Shown here: in pieces, positions 18,444-27,477 of the stretch
How positions within the stretch are numbered: the first letter of the stretch is position 1
Layout of the letters: each line of letters begins with the position of its first letter
Notes under the pieces: model-generated
Seen by the model: the letters and a program-made list of their open reading frames with translations, nothing else
Told to the model about the DNA's origin: nothing
The model's database searches: none
Assembly (NCBI RefSeq): GCF_030435705.1
Contig: NZ_CP129382.1
Coordinates: 1,798,001 to 1,862,000 of the forward strand
Length of the DNA stretch: 64,000 nt
Direction of reading: 5' to 3'
From: Rhizobium sp. SSA_523
Lineage (GTDB): Bacteria > Pseudomonadota > Alphaproteobacteria > Rhizobiales > Rhizobiaceae
Made by a program: the position numbers and the translations under genes

Positions 18444-18503
18444 GGCGCTGCACGGGCCGACAGACCGGGGCCGCTTCCCGGCCGGAATCCAGCCGGCCAG
18501 AGG

Positions 18504-18908
18504 TCAGCCGGCCAGGCGGTGGCTCGAACAGGGGGCCGCTGCGCCGGGACGCGCGTCGAGCATGGAGGACAGCAGATTGGCAAGCGCCTCCGCTGCATAG
18601 GGCTTCGCGACGAAACGGGCGTTTGCGGGCAGATCGTCCTCACCGAGCCTATGCCCGCCGGACGCGATGATCAGCGCCGCCTTGCGATAGGTGCGCGAGA
18701 CCAGCCGGGCGAGATCGAGCCCGTTCAAGGCGCCCGGCATGTCGATATCGGTAATGACGGCGTCGACGCGGTGGCGGCTCAAGACGCCCACCGCTTCCAG
18801 AACGGTGCCGGCCTCCAGCACCTTGTATCCGAGGTCTGCCAGCGCCTCCGCGAGCATCCAGCGAATAAGAAGTTCGTCTTCGACGATGAGAACCGTACGC
18901 ATATACAT
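18504..18908 (-). CDS. single-domain response regulator
   Basis: A 134-residue stand-alone receiver domain: acidic pocket VEDE, phosphoacceptor Asp54 in VITDIDMPG, the SGG switch position, and KPY lysine near the end. A short proline/alanine tail follows, with no output domain. The start ATG 18908 has GGAGAG seven bases upstream and gives MYMRTVLIVEDE; longer frames upstream are not supported. Such receivers in rhizobia act in phosphorelays or in general stress pathways. It converges with the GH13 gene and has no kinase partner next to it on its strand. Confidence 0.85.
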   Translation of the reverse strand: MYMRTVLIVEDELLIRWMLAEALADLGYKVLEAGTVLEAVGVLSRHRVDAVITDIDMPGALNGLDLARLVSRTYRKAALIIASGGHRLGEDDLPANARFVAKPYAAEALANLLSSMLDARPGAAAPCSSHRLAG

Positions 18909-19125
18909 TGGCAGTCTCTCCGCTTCGTGGCCTGAAAGATGAACTCTCACGCCCCCGCTTGGATCGCCCCTCGGGAACCAGTATCTGCAAACATGTTTAA
19001 TAAAATGCGAAAGATCCGGCCAAGCTCTTTCGCGCGCCGCCGGGCAGGCGGCCAAAGCCCCGGACTTTGGCCCTTGCGGCGTTTTTCCGTTGACGGAAGC
19101 GAATGGCTTTCCCATCTAGGCCTGA

Positions 19126-19788
19126 ATGGCAAAGATGCAGAAAAACGACGTGGAGCTGATCAGGAGCTGGACCTTGTCAGTCGCGGCCACGCTGGGCTCC
19201 GCCGTGCGCGCCAAGGGCATTCTTCAGGAAATACAGGCCCGCCTTCCGGCCACCATCAAGAAATCGCTGACGCTGGCGGGCAATGACCTGACCCTGGTCC
19301 TGCCGCAGAGCGAGAAGGCGGCGTTCCAGGCGGCTGTCGCGGTCGTTTCGAAAGTGCTGGACGAGGCCGAGGCGCTGCCGGTCATCCCGCGCGAGATCCA
19401 GGACATTCTGGGGATCAAGACCAGCGAACGCCATCGCTGGCTTGCCGATGGCCGCCTGCCGAGCGCAGGCACGCGCACTGTGCGCCTGAACGGGCGCGCA
19501 AGGCGGATCACCTTCCATGTCTTCGATCCGAAGGTGGTCGAGGATCTGCTGGACCGGGGGGCTGTCGACGAATGGCGGGTGGAGGATGCGGAGGCGAAAG
19601 TGCTGAAGAAGGAGCGCGATGCCGAGCTTCGGCGGATGACCCGCATGCTGAAGCAGACGCGCAAGGCCCGCACCCGGACAGGCAAATCCAGAAATGCGGG
19701 AGTAAGCGCCGATCCGGCCGAGGCTCCGGAGGACGAGGCCGGGCTGCGCGGCTGGGACGATTTCGGCAGTGACGGTCTGCTGCGCTAG
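19126..19788 (+). CDS. hypothetical protein, possible DNA-binding N-terminal half
   Basis: A 220-residue protein I do not recognise. The first 130 residues are an ordered alpha/beta region. PREIQDILGIKTSERHRWLADGRLPSAG looks like a MerR- or excisionase-like helix-turn-helix that reads a DNA groove. The segment 150-185 is a strongly basic, Lys/Arg-rich helix, and the tail is acidic (DPAEAPEDEAGLRGWDDFG). It has no signal peptide or membrane segment. It is followed after 240 bases by the transporter-kinase gene on the same strand. Its last codons lie in a direct repeat of about 21 bases (near 19782-19834) that recurs just after the stop. Confidence 0.6.
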   Translation: MAKMQKNDVELIRSWTLSVAATLGSAVRAKGILQEIQARLPATIKKSLTLAGNDLTLVLPQSEKAAFQAAVAVVSKVLDEAEALPVIPREIQDILGIKTSERHRWLADGRLPSAGTRTVRLNGRARRITFHVFDPKVVEDLLDRGAVDEWRVEDAEAKVLKKERDAELRRMTRMLKQTRKARTRTGKSRNAGVSADPAEAPEDEAGLRGWDDFGSDGLLR

Positions 19789-20028
19789 GCCAGGCTGCTG
19801 CGACAAGCCGTTGCGCTAGGACAGGCTGCTGCAGGAAAGACGATCTCGACGTTCCGGCACCAGATGCGGTCCTCTACCGGAATGGCGAGCCTGGCCCTTG
19901 CAAATTCTTGCCGAACCCTCGAAAGTGCCGGCAGCGGAATTCAACGAATATTGAGTGCCGCGACAAGGACCCGATCCGGTCGAACTCCGCTCCAGACAAC
20001 CAGCTTGCACAAAAGGGCAGCAGAGCGC

Positions 20029-23000
20029 ATGGCAGCGCGGCAACGCATCATTCCCGTCCGGCGTGATTATAATCGTTGGGTCGCCAATCAGACGCTGGAA
20101 GATTACGCCCTGCGCTTCACCGCCAAAAGCGCCCGGCGCTTTTCCTCCAGCCGCATATCGCAGACCGCGATCGGCGCGATTTCCTTTTTGGCGCTCGAGG
20201 CGATCGGCGGCACGATCACCCTCTCCTACGGCACCACAAATGCCTTCTTCGCCATCATCACCGCGGCGCTGGTCATGCTCGTCGTCGGCCTGCCGATCAG
20301 CCGCTATGCCATTCGCCATGGCGTGGACATCGATCTCCTGACCCGTGGCGCCAGCTTCGGCTATATCGGCTCGACGATCACCTCGCTGATCTATGCCAGC
20401 TTCACCTTCATGCTGTTTGCCATCGAGGCCTCGATCATGACGGCGGCGCTGGAACTGGCCCTCGGCATACCGCCCTGGCTCGGCTACATGATCAGCGCGG
20501 TTGTCGTCATTCCGCTGGTGATCTACGGCGTGCAGCTGATCTCGCGCTTCCAGCTGATCACCCAGCCCTTCTGGATCGTGCTCAACGTCCTGCCCTTCCT
20601 CTTCATCGCCTTCGTCGATTTCGACAAGTTCGAGCTCTGGCGCAGCTTTGCCGGCATCAACCATTCCAATGCCCATGCCGGCCAGGCGGCCCCGTTCGAC
20701 ATCGTCGAATTCGGCGCCGCCTCCGCCGTCATCCTGGCGCTGATGCCGCAGATCGGCGAACAGGTGGATTTCCTGCGCTTCCTGCCGCCGGAGGGGCAGC
20801 GGAAATGGCGTCACCGCCTTGCCGTCTTCCTGGCGGGGCCGGGCTGGGTGGTGGTGGGCGTGCCGAAGCTTCTGGCCGGCTCCTTCCTTGCCGTCCTCGT
20901 GCTCTCGACGGGTCTTCCGGCGCGCGAGGCGGCCGATCCTGCACATATGTATCTCACCGCCTTCGGCTACATGATTCCCAACCAGACGGCGGCGCTGCTG
21001 TTGATGGCGGCCTTCGTCGTCGTCTCGCAGCTGAAGATCAACGTCATGAACGCCTATGCGGGGTCGCTCGCCTGGTCGAATTTCTTTTCCCGCCTCACCC
21101 ACAGCCATCCGGGCCGCGTCGTCTGGCTGATCTTCAATGTGGCCATCGCGCTTCTCTTGATGGAACTCGGCATCTATCGCCTGCTGGAGGCGACGCTCAG
21201 CATCTTTTCCATCATCGCCATGTCCTGGCTGGCGACGATCTCCGCCGATCTCTTCATCAACAAGCCCCTCGGCCTCTCGCCGCCCGGCATCGAGTTCAAG
21301 CGGGCCCATCTTTACGATCTGAACCCTGTCGGGCTCGGCGCCATGGCGGGCTCGGCCGGGATTTCGCTGATGGCCCATGTCGGCATCTTCGGGCCTCTGG
21401 CGGCCTCGCTCGCCACGTATCTGACCCTTTCGGCCTTCCTGCTGTCGCCGCTGATCGCCTCCGCCACGCGGGGCCGCTATTATCTTGCCCGCAAGCCGCG
21501 GGCCGCCTGGAAGAACCAGACGTCGATCACCTGCTCGATCTGCGAGCATCCTTTCGAGCCGGAAGACATGGCCTGGTGTCCGGCCTATGCGGCCCCGATC
21601 TGTTCGCTCTGCTGCTCGCTCGACAGCCGCTGCCATGACATGTGCAAGCCGCAGGCGCAGATGACGGCGCAGATCGGCAGCGTGGCGCGCAGCTTCCTGT
21701 CCGACCGCATCATCGACCGGCTGATGACGCGGCTCGGGCGCTATGCGCTGACGGCCCTCCTATCGGTCTCGGTGATCGGCGCGATCCTGGCGCTGATCGC
21801 CTATCATGTCGGTCAGGCGGCGCCCGCCAATGCGGCGGTTATCGATCGCACCATCCTCATCGTCTTCTTCGTCTTCGCCATCATTGCCGGCATCGTCTCC
21901 TGGTTCTATGTGCTGGCGCATGACAGCCGCGTCGTGGCGGAAGAGGAATCCTCGCGCCAGAACACGCTGCTCCTGAAGGAAATCGCCGCCCACAAGAAAA
22001 CCGACACCGCCTTGCAGAAGGCGAAGGAGGTTGCCGAAGCCGCCAATCGCGCCAAGAGCCGCTATGTCGTGGGATTGAGCCATGAGCTGCGCACGCCCCT
22101 GAATGCGGTTCTCGGCTATGCGCAGATCCTGGAGCGCGACGAGACCATTCCGCCGCCGCGCCAATCGGCCATCAAAGTGATCCGCCGCTCGGCCGACCAC
22201 CTGTCCGGCCTGATCGACGGCTTGCTCGACATTTCCAAGATCGAGGCCGGCAAGCTGCAGGTCTATTCCAACGAGATCAACATCCATGATTTCCTGGACC
22301 AGATCATCGACATGGTCCGCCCGCAGGCCCAGGCCAAGGGGCTCGACTTCATCCACGAGCGGGCCAAGAACCTGCCACATTACGTGCGCAGCGACGAGAA
22401 GCGGCTGCGGCAGATCCTGGTCAATCTCCTGTCGAATGCCATCAAGTTCACCGAGGCCGGGCATGTCCGCTTCGCCCTCACCTATCGCAGCCAGGTCGCC
22501 ACCTTCACCATCGAAGATACCGGCCGCGGCATTGCGGAAAAGGATCTCGGCCGGATTTTCGAACCGTTCCAACGCGGCGATGCAGATCACGTGCGTCCCA
22601 TGCCGGGCCTTGGCCTGGGCCTGACCATTACCAGACTACTCACCAATACGATGGGCGGCGAAATCTCCGTCTCAAGCCGGAAGGACGAGGGTTCGGTCTT
22701 CAAGGTGCGGCTGCTGCTGTCGGCCATCGACCGCACCAGCACCCTGCCGGCAGCGCAAAGGCGCATCGTCGCCTATACCGGCGTCCGGCGCACCCTTGTC
22801 GTGGTCGACGACAATGAAGACCATCGCGACCTGATGCGCGAGGTTTTGACCCCGATGGATTTCGTCGTGCTGACGGCAAAGGACGGACCCGACTGCCTGA
22901 CCCTGATCGAGGGCGTGAAGCCGGACCTCTTCCTCGTCGATATCCGCATGCCCGGCATGAGCGGCTGGCAATTGGTGGAAAGGCTGCGCGCAAGCGGGCA

Positions 23001-23430
23001 GACGGCGCCCATCCTGATGCTGTCGGCCAATATCGGCGATGGCGCCTCCGCGGCGGGGGCCGGCGACGGACACACCGACATGCTGTCGAAGCCGGTCGAC
23101 ATCCGCCAGCTTTCTGACAAGCTGGCCGTTCATCTCGGCCTTTCCTGGATTCACGAAGGGGAGCGGCAGCCGCCCGTATCGTCTGCGCCGGCCTCGGCAG
23201 GGCCTGCCCTTGCCACTCCCGGCGCCCGCCATGTTCAGGATCTGATCGACCTGTGCGAGATCGGCTATATCCGCGGCATCGAGGCCAAGCTGGCGGAGCT
23301 GGCGCGCGAGCCGCGAAATGCTGCTTTCGTCGAAGCGGCGGGGCGCTATGTTCAAGCTTTCGACATGACAGGCTATAGGACATTCCTCGAAGGATTCGCG
23401 GACAAGAAGAGGACGGCTGACGATGTCTGA
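20029..23430 (+). CDS. NCS1-permease/Cys-rich/histidine kinase/receiver fusion protein
   Basis: A 1133-residue hybrid sensor. Residues about 20-480 form a polytopic domain of about 12 hydrophobic segments resembling NCS1 (cytosine/purine/allantoin/hydantoin) permeases. An eight-cysteine cluster follows (Cys502, 505, 517, 525, 528, 529, 535, 539), then two more membrane segments (about 575-640). The kinase has an H-box with His685 in SHELRTPLNA, an N-box LVNLLSNAIKFTE and G-boxes DTGRGI and GLGLGL. A receiver follows with Asp971 in FLVDIRMPGMSG, then a small helical C-terminal domain. The start ATG 20029 has AAGGG upstream and begins the conserved N-terminus; an extension back to 19864 looks non-coding. 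It overlaps the LuxR-type response regulator gene by eight bases, so the two form a coupled system. The ligand and any transport activity are unknown. Confidence 0.9.
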   Translation: MAARQRIIPVRRDYNRWVANQTLEDYALRFTAKSARRFSSSRISQTAIGAISFLALEAIGGTITLSYGTTNAFFAIITAALVMLVVGLPISRYAIRHGVDIDLLTRGASFGYIGSTITSLIYASFTFMLFAIEASIMTAALELALGIPPWLGYMISAVVVIPLVIYGVQLISRFQLITQPFWIVLNVLPFLFIAFVDFDKFELWRSFAGINHSNAHAGQAAPFDIVEFGAASAVILALMPQIGEQVDFLRFLPPEGQRKWRHRLAVFLAGPGWVVVGVPKLLAGSFLAVLVLSTGLPAREAADPAHMYLTAFGYMIPNQTAALLLMAAFVVVSQLKINVMNAYAGSLAWSNFFSRLTHSHPGRVVWLIFNVAIALLLMELGIYRLLEATLSIFSIIAMSWLATISADLFINKPLGLSPPGIEFKRAHLYDLNPVGLGAMAGSAGISLMAHVGIFGPLAASLATYLTLSAFLLSPLIASATRGRYYLARKPRAAWKNQTSITCSICEHPFEPEDMAWCPAYAAPICSLCCSLDSRCHDMCKPQAQMTAQIGSVARSFLSDRIIDRLMTRLGRYALTALLSVSVIGAILALIAYHVGQAAPANAAVIDRTILIVFFVFAIIAGIVSWFYVLAHDSRVVAEEESSRQNTLLLKEIAAHKKTDTALQKAKEVAEAANRAKSRYVVGLSHELRTPLNAVLGYAQILERDETIPPPRQSAIKVIRRSADHLSGLIDGLLDISKIEAGKLQVYSNEINIHDFLDQIIDMVRPQAQAKGLDFIHERAKNLPHYVRSDEKRLRQILVNLLSNAIKFTEAGHVRFALTYRSQVATFTIEDTGRGIAEKDLGRIFEPFQRGDADHVRPMPGLGLGLTITRLLTNTMGGEISVSSRKDEGSVFKVRLLLSAIDRTSTLPAAQRRIVAYTGVRRTLVVVDDNEDHRDLMREVLTPMDFVVLTAKDGPDCLTLIEGVKPDLFLVDIRMPGMSGWQLVERLRASGQTAPILMLSANIGDGASAAGAGDGHTDMLSKPVDIRQLSDKLAVHLGLSWIHEGERQPPVSSAPASAGPALATPGARHVQDLIDLCEIGYIRGIEAKLAELAREPRNAAFVEAAGRYVQAFDMTGYRTFLEGFADKKRTADDV
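21532..21645 (+). other. eight-cysteine linker motif inside the sensor kinase
   Basis: Encodes Cys-X2-Cys-X11-Cys-X7-Cys-X2-Cys-Cys-X5-Cys-X3-Cys with a His-Asp pair near the end (SRCHDMC). The density and spacing suggest a bound metal ion or iron-sulfur cluster, or a redox switch. It sits between the permease-like domain and the membrane segments leading into the kinase, where it could transmit a signal. Confidence 0.75.
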
Positions 23431-24349
23431 CCTGGCAAAGCCCCGCGACATCGTGCTTCTGGTGGACGACAGTCCCGAAGCGCTCGGCTTCCTGACCGAA
23501 ACACTGGAGGCCTCCGGCCTTTCCGTGCTGATCGCAACCTCCGGCCAGTCGGCGCTCAACATCATCGACCGCATCACCCCCGATCTCATCCTGCTGGATG
23601 CCGTCATGCCGGCCATGGATGGCTTCGAGACCTGCCGCAGGCTGAAGGCCAATCCCGCCGTCTCCCAGGTTCCGGTGATCTTCATGACCGGGCTGACCGA
23701 GACCGCGCACGTGGTGCATGCGCTGGAGTCGGGCGGCGTGGACTACCTGACCAAGCCCATCAATATCGACGAATTGCGCGCCCGCATCCGCGTGCATCTG
23801 TCCAATGCCCGCTCGACCCAGAGCGCCCGCGTGGCGCTGGACGCCGCCGGCCGCCATCTTCTGGCCGTCAGAGGCAGCGGCGCCCTGCAATGGTCGACAC
23901 CGCAGGCGACCCGGCTGATCCACTCTGCCGTCGGCGCCGAGGATGCGCTGGACCAGGTCTCGCGGCAGATCGCCGCCTGGATGGCCGAGCGCGACCGGCC
24001 GAACTTTTCCCGCGACGCAGCCTTCGCCTTCACCCGGGACGGGGTGCAGGCGGCGCTGCAATTTTCCTATCTCGGAGCCATCGGCGCCGATGAATATCTT
24101 TTCCGCGTCACGGCCGCCGGTGCCCGGGCCGGCGATGCGGCGCTGCGAGAACATTTTTCCCTGACGGCGCGGGAATCCGAAGTCCTGCTGTGGATTGCCA
24201 AAGGCAAATCGAACAAGGATATCGGCGATATTCTGGGACTCTCCTCGCGCACGGTCAACAAGCACCTGGAGCAGATCTATGTGAAGCTCGGCGTGGAGAA
24301 TCGCGCCTCCGCTGCGGTGAAGGCCGCCGCCGTGCTGCACGAGGCATAG
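23423..24349 (+). CDS. LuxR-family response regulator, partner of the transporter-kinase
   Basis: A 308-residue regulator: an N-terminal receiver (VDDSPE acidic pocket, phosphoacceptor Asp59 in LILLDAVMPAMDG, Lys in DYLTKP), a middle domain of about 110 residues of unknown kind, and a C-terminal LuxR/GerE helix-turn-helix (LTARESEVLLWIAKGKSNKDIGDILGLSSRTVNKHLEQIYVKLGV). Its start lies inside the last codons of the kinase gene (8-base overlap), so co-translation and phosphotransfer from that kinase are likely. LuxR-type output domains bind short palindromes, which makes the GCATACGT dyad before urtA a possible target, by inference only. Confidence 0.92.
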   Translation: MSDLAKPRDIVLLVDDSPEALGFLTETLEASGLSVLIATSGQSALNIIDRITPDLILLDAVMPAMDGFETCRRLKANPAVSQVPVIFMTGLTETAHVVHALESGGVDYLTKPINIDELRARIRVHLSNARSTQSARVALDAAGRHLLAVRGSGALQWSTPQATRLIHSAVGAEDALDQVSRQIAAWMAERDRPNFSRDAAFAFTRDGVQAALQFSYLGAIGADEYLFRVTAAGARAGDAALREHFSLTARESEVLLWIAKGKSNKDIGDILGLSSRTVNKHLEQIYVKLGVENRASAAVKAAAVLHEA

Positions 24350-24446
24350 TCGCAGAACGCGACAAGGGGAAGCCACGGCCATCCCCCTTTGCACCGATCC
24401 GCTCCGGCCCGGCGGACCGCGACCACGCACCATCGAAAGACAGATC

Positions 24447-24998
24447 ATGAATCGCTTTGTCATTCTCTCCGGCTGCTCCGGCGGCGGAAAATCCACCCTT
24501 CTCTCGGAATTGCAGCGCCGCGGCTTTCGAACCGTTGCCGAACCGGGACGGCGCATCGTGGCGCAGGAGCAGGCGGCGGGCGGCACGGCGCTGCCTTGGA
24601 CAGACCTCGCCGCCTTCGCACGGCGTGCGCTTGCGCTTTCCATCGCCGACCGAAAGGGCCTCCCGCCGGACGGTGACTGGACCTTCTTCGACCGCGGCAT
24701 TATCGACGCCGCCGCCGCCCTGCAGCACGCGACGGGCGATGATTCGGCCCTTGATATCTGCCGGCAATACCCTTCGCATAGTACCGTTTTTCTGACGCCC
24801 CCCTGGCCGCAGATCTACGCCGCCGACGAGGAGCGCCGGCATGATCTTGCCGATGCGCTCCTGGAATATGATCGGCTTGTCGATCTCTATCCGCGGCTTG
24901 GCTACAGGCTGGCATTCCTTCCGAAAGCCGGTGTGGCGGAGCGCGCCGACTGGCTGCTGGCGCAGCTCGGCTCAATCTCTAGCGCCGGACGTCTTTAG
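24447..24998 (+). CDS. AAA-type P-loop ATPase/kinase-like protein
   Basis: A 183-residue protein with Walker A GCSGGGKST at residues 9-17 and a possible catalytic acid in FFDRGIIDAAA. The overall pattern (VAEPGRRIVAQEQ, LTPPWPQIYAADEERR) is that of the AAA_28 group of small nucleotide kinase-like ATPases. Substrate unknown. It follows the response regulator by 97 bases on the same strand. The gap after it has short GCGTCGGGCG repeats. Confidence 0.75.
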   Translation: MNRFVILSGCSGGGKSTLLSELQRRGFRTVAEPGRRIVAQEQAAGGTALPWTDLAAFARRALALSIADRKGLPPDGDWTFFDRGIIDAAAALQHATGDDSALDICRQYPSHSTVFLTPPWPQIYAADEERRHDLADALLEYDRLVDLYPRLGYRLAFLPKAGVAERADWLLAQLGSISSAGRL

Positions 24999-25054
24999 CG
25001 TCGGGCGCCTATGGCGTCGGGCGATAACCCGCTCCCACGTTTTCGCACGATGCT

Positions 25055-25657
25055 CTAACGGCGCGGCATCCCGGCGGCGATGGCCTGGCCGGCCGTAGGC
25101 AACGGCTCGCCCCAGGCTGAGATCGGCCGTCCGTCCTTCGTCTGCACCCGTGCATCGTAGAGCGTCAGCGAGGCCTCGTACTGCATCAGGTCCGAGCAGC
25201 GTTCAATGATGCCGCCGATATAGGTGATGCAACTGCTGGCATCTCCGGGAACCGAACCGGTTGCCCAGTCACGCACGATTCCATCCGGCCCGACCAGGAA
25301 ATAGGACAGCCGATTATTGCTCCTGACCGAGGACGTGCCGACCAGCCCGGCGAAATCCGTGCCGGTCTCGGTGCGGGCGGAGGGTGCCATGTGGCGATAG
25401 ATGGTCATGCCATTGGCCAGCCGCGTGGCGCCGAGCAAGGGGCCGAATGTGGCGCGGTCGCTGCCGGAAAGCCGCTCCAGCGGCGAGGTGCCGATGCTGG
25501 CAACCTCCGCATAGGGTCTACCCAATGCATAGCTGGTGAAGGAGCGGTTGGCCGCGGCCTCCGCCTTTTGCGCCACCTGGGAGCAACCGGCCAGCCCGGC
25601 CAGGCCGGCCAGCCCGGACAAGAGAAGAATCAGGAAGACAGGCACTCTGATCGACAT
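25055..25657 (-). CDS. predicted lipoprotein of unknown function
   Basis: A 200-residue protein with a signal peptide (VPVFLILLLSGLAGLAGLAGC) ending in an LAGC lipobox, so it is likely lipid-modified at Cys25. The LAG triplet is repeated three times in the signal, from a short repeat in the DNA. The mature part has no domain I recognise. Its middle (TSSVRSNNRLSYFLVGPDGIVRDWATG) looks beta-rich, with a Cys pair flanking ITYIGGIIERC. ATG 25657 has GAGGGG upstream. It lies downstream of the liv binding-protein gene, separated from it by an intrinsic terminator. Confidence 0.7.
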   Translation of the reverse strand: MSIRVPVFLILLLSGLAGLAGLAGCSQVAQKAEAAANRSFTSYALGRPYAEVASIGTSPLERLSGSDRATFGPLLGATRLANGMTIYRHMAPSARTETGTDFAGLVGTSSVRSNNRLSYFLVGPDGIVRDWATGSVPGDASSCITYIGGIIERCSDLMQYEASLTLYDARVQTKDGRPISAWGEPLPTAGQAIAAGMPRR

Positions 25658-25804
25658 GGCGCAGCCCCTCAATGAACCCGCCCCCGCGGGCCTTTCCCGA
25701 TGCGAAACTGCAGGAGTATGGGCTGAATTCACGGGGCTTTGCAACGGCCGATCCTGTCGCAAAAGGCGGGTTTGGAATCCTTGCGAAGGCCATAACCATG
25801 CTCG

Positions 25805-25833
25805 AAAAAAAGAGCCCGGCGCGAACCGGGCTC
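25805..25833 (-). terminator. intrinsic terminator of the liv substrate-binding gene
   Basis: Read on the minus strand, the 8-bp stem GAGCCCGG/CCGGGCTC with a 6-base loop is followed directly by seven T. It lies 34 bases beyond the stop of the binding-protein gene. Confidence 0.92.
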
Positions 25834-25866
25834 CCTTGCATGCGGTGATCGAGATCCGAACGGATC

Positions 25867-26982
25867 TTACATCTGGAAGTAGCTGTACTTGCCGTCGGTA
25901 CCCTTCTTCCACTCGTACATGACGTAGTCCGGACGGGTGATGTCGCCCTTGGCATCGAAGCCGATATCGCCGATCGCGGTCTTGAACGGACCCTTGGCCT
26001 TCATGGCTTCGGCCACGGCCTGCGGATCATTGCTGCCGGCAGCCTTGGCGGCGTCAGCGAAGATCTGCATCGCGGCATAGGAGTAGAGCGTATAGGCTTC
26101 CGGCTCGAAGCCGTTCTTGCGGAACTTCTCGACCAGGTCCTTGGCGGACGGGTTGGTGCGCGGATCCGGCGGGAAGGTCATCAGCGTGCCGTTGACGGCG
26201 TCGCCGGCAATCGATGCCAGTTCGTTGGAGGTGATGCCGTCGCCGGACATCAGAGGTGCCTTCACGCCCTGGTCGGCCATCTGGCGCATCAGGAGACCGG
26301 CTTCGGTATGCAGGCCGCCGAAATAGACGACGCCGACGCCGGCATTCTTCATCTTGGAGATGAGAGCCGAGAAGTCCTTGTCGCCGACGGTGATGCCTTC
26401 GTAGATGACTTCCTTGACGCCGAGCTTGTTCATGGCCTTCTTGGTTTCGTCTGCAAGACCCTGACCGTAGGTGGTCTTGTCATGGATGACGGCAACCGGA
26501 ATGCCCTTGAACTTTTCCGAAATATACTGGCCGGCAACCGCACCCTGCTGGTCGTCACGGCCGCAGGTGCGGAAGGTGTTCCACAGGCCGCGCTCGGTAT
26601 AGGTCGGGTTGGTCGAAGCCGGCGTGATCTGGACGATGCCGTTTTCCGCATAGACGTCGGAAGCCGGGATCGAGACCGACGAGTTGAAGTGGCCGACCAC
26701 GAATTTCACGCCGTCCGCCACGAACTTGTTGGCGACGGACACGCCCTGCTTCGGATCCGACACGTCGTCGCCGAGCACGATCTTGATCTGTTCGCCATTG
26801 ATGCCGCCGGCCGCATTGATATCGGCAGCAGCCTGTTCAGCCCCCTTCTGGAGCTGTGCGCCGAAGGCCGCGTTGGGGCCGGTGAGCGGACCGGCAACGC
26901 CGACGAGGATATCGGCCCAGGCAGTACCGCTGAAGGCCATGACGGCGGTCAGCGCGACTGCTGAGAGAAGAGACTTCTTCAT
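25867..26982 (-). CDS. branched-chain amino acid/amide ABC transporter substrate-binding protein (LivJ/LivK/BraC-like)
   Basis: A 371-residue periplasmic binding protein. The signal peptide ends at GTAWA (residue 23). Family motifs follow: [65 protein letters not shown]. It belongs to the leucine/isoleucine/valine- or broad amino-acid-binding group and feeds LivHMGF encoded upstream. The start ATG 26982 has GGGAGTAAC upstream. A hairpin separates it from the preceding operon genes, and it has its own strong terminator, so it can be expressed at a different level from the membrane parts. Confidence 0.95.
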   Translation of the reverse strand: MKKSLLSAVALTAVMAFSGTAWADILVGVAGPLTGPNAAFGAQLQKGAEQAAADINAAGGINGEQIKIVLGDDVSDPKQGVSVANKFVADGVKFVVGHFNSSVSIPASDVYAENGIVQITPASTNPTYTERGLWNTFRTCGRDDQQGAVAGQYISEKFKGIPVAVIHDKTTYGQGLADETKKAMNKLGVKEVIYEGITVGDKDFSALISKMKNAGVGVVYFGGLHTEAGLLMRQMADQGVKAPLMSGDGITSNELASIAGDAVNGTLMTFPPDPRTNPSAKDLVEKFRKNGFEPEAYTLYSYAAMQIFADAAKAAGSNDPQAVAEAMKAKGPFKTAIGDIGFDAKGDITRPDYVMYEWKKGTDGKYSYFQM

Positions 26983-27072
26983 AATGTTACTCCCAGTTTT
27001 TTGAGCGGGTCGGTATGGAACCGAGCGCAAGACCCACCACCCCTGCGCCGGTAACTCTTCTTGTTCTATGCG

Positions 27073-27099
27073 CAGTCTGAGGCCGAAAATCTCAGACTG
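27073..27099 (-). terminator. hairpin at the end of the livHMGF unit
   Basis: A perfect 9-bp inverted repeat (CAGTCTGAG/CTCAGACTG, 9-base loop) begins directly after the stop of the small membrane-protein gene on the minus strand. No T-run follows, so it may be a processing or mRNA-stability hairpin rather than a full terminator before the binding-protein gene. Confidence 0.55.
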
Positions 27100-27453
27100 T
27101 CAATTCCTCTTCTTCCAGGAAAACGTGCCTGTTCTCTCGTAGAGCCAATAGTAGTTATCGACCATCTGCCGCGTCCGGCGCTGCCGGAAGCCGGCATAGG
27201 CGAGGACGGCGAGAAGCACGACATCCAGCAGGTAATAGCCAGGCGCCAGGAAGGGGCCCTGGAACAGGGCGTAATGGAGGAAGCGCATCAGGACGCCGAG
27301 CAAGAGCACATAGGCGGCCAGGAGCGGCAGGTCCTTCCAGCTCTCGGCCACGGCGCGGCCGGTGCGCCAGGCCGTCCACAGGCCCAGAAGCAGCACGAGG
27401 AAGCGCAGCACGTAGCGCGCGCCGGTATCGGTTTCGAAGAAAAGTCCCTGCAT
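27100..27453 (-). CDS. small membrane protein within the liv operon
   Basis: A 117-residue protein with about three hydrophobic segments (YVLRFLVLLLGLWTAW, LLAAYVLLLGVLMRF, YLLDVVLLAVLAYAG) and a basic C-terminus (RQRRTRQMV...WKKRN). I believe it belongs to a conserved alphaproteobacterial family of unknown function (DUF6867-like), but cannot verify this. It lies 24 bases after livF and before the binding-protein gene on the same strand, suggesting a part in liv transporter assembly or regulation. That is inference. Confidence 0.75.
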   Translation of the reverse strand: MQGLFFETDTGARYVLRFLVLLLGLWTAWRTGRAVAESWKDLPLLAAYVLLLGVLMRFLHYALFQGPFLAPGYYLLDVVLLAVLAYAGFRQRRTRQMVDNYYWLYERTGTFSWKKRN

Positions 27454-27477
27454 GTCACACTCTCCCTGATGCCGCGC

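Noticed and set aside
19816..21636. 606-codon minus-strand frame opposite the transporter-kinase gene
   Set aside because: The composition (runs of Asp, Arg, Glu, Gly) is that of an antisense shadow of membrane helices.
22700..24700. 666-codon minus-strand frame across the kinase and regulator genes
   Set aside because: It spans two well-supported genes with clear motifs on the other strand and shows no domain.
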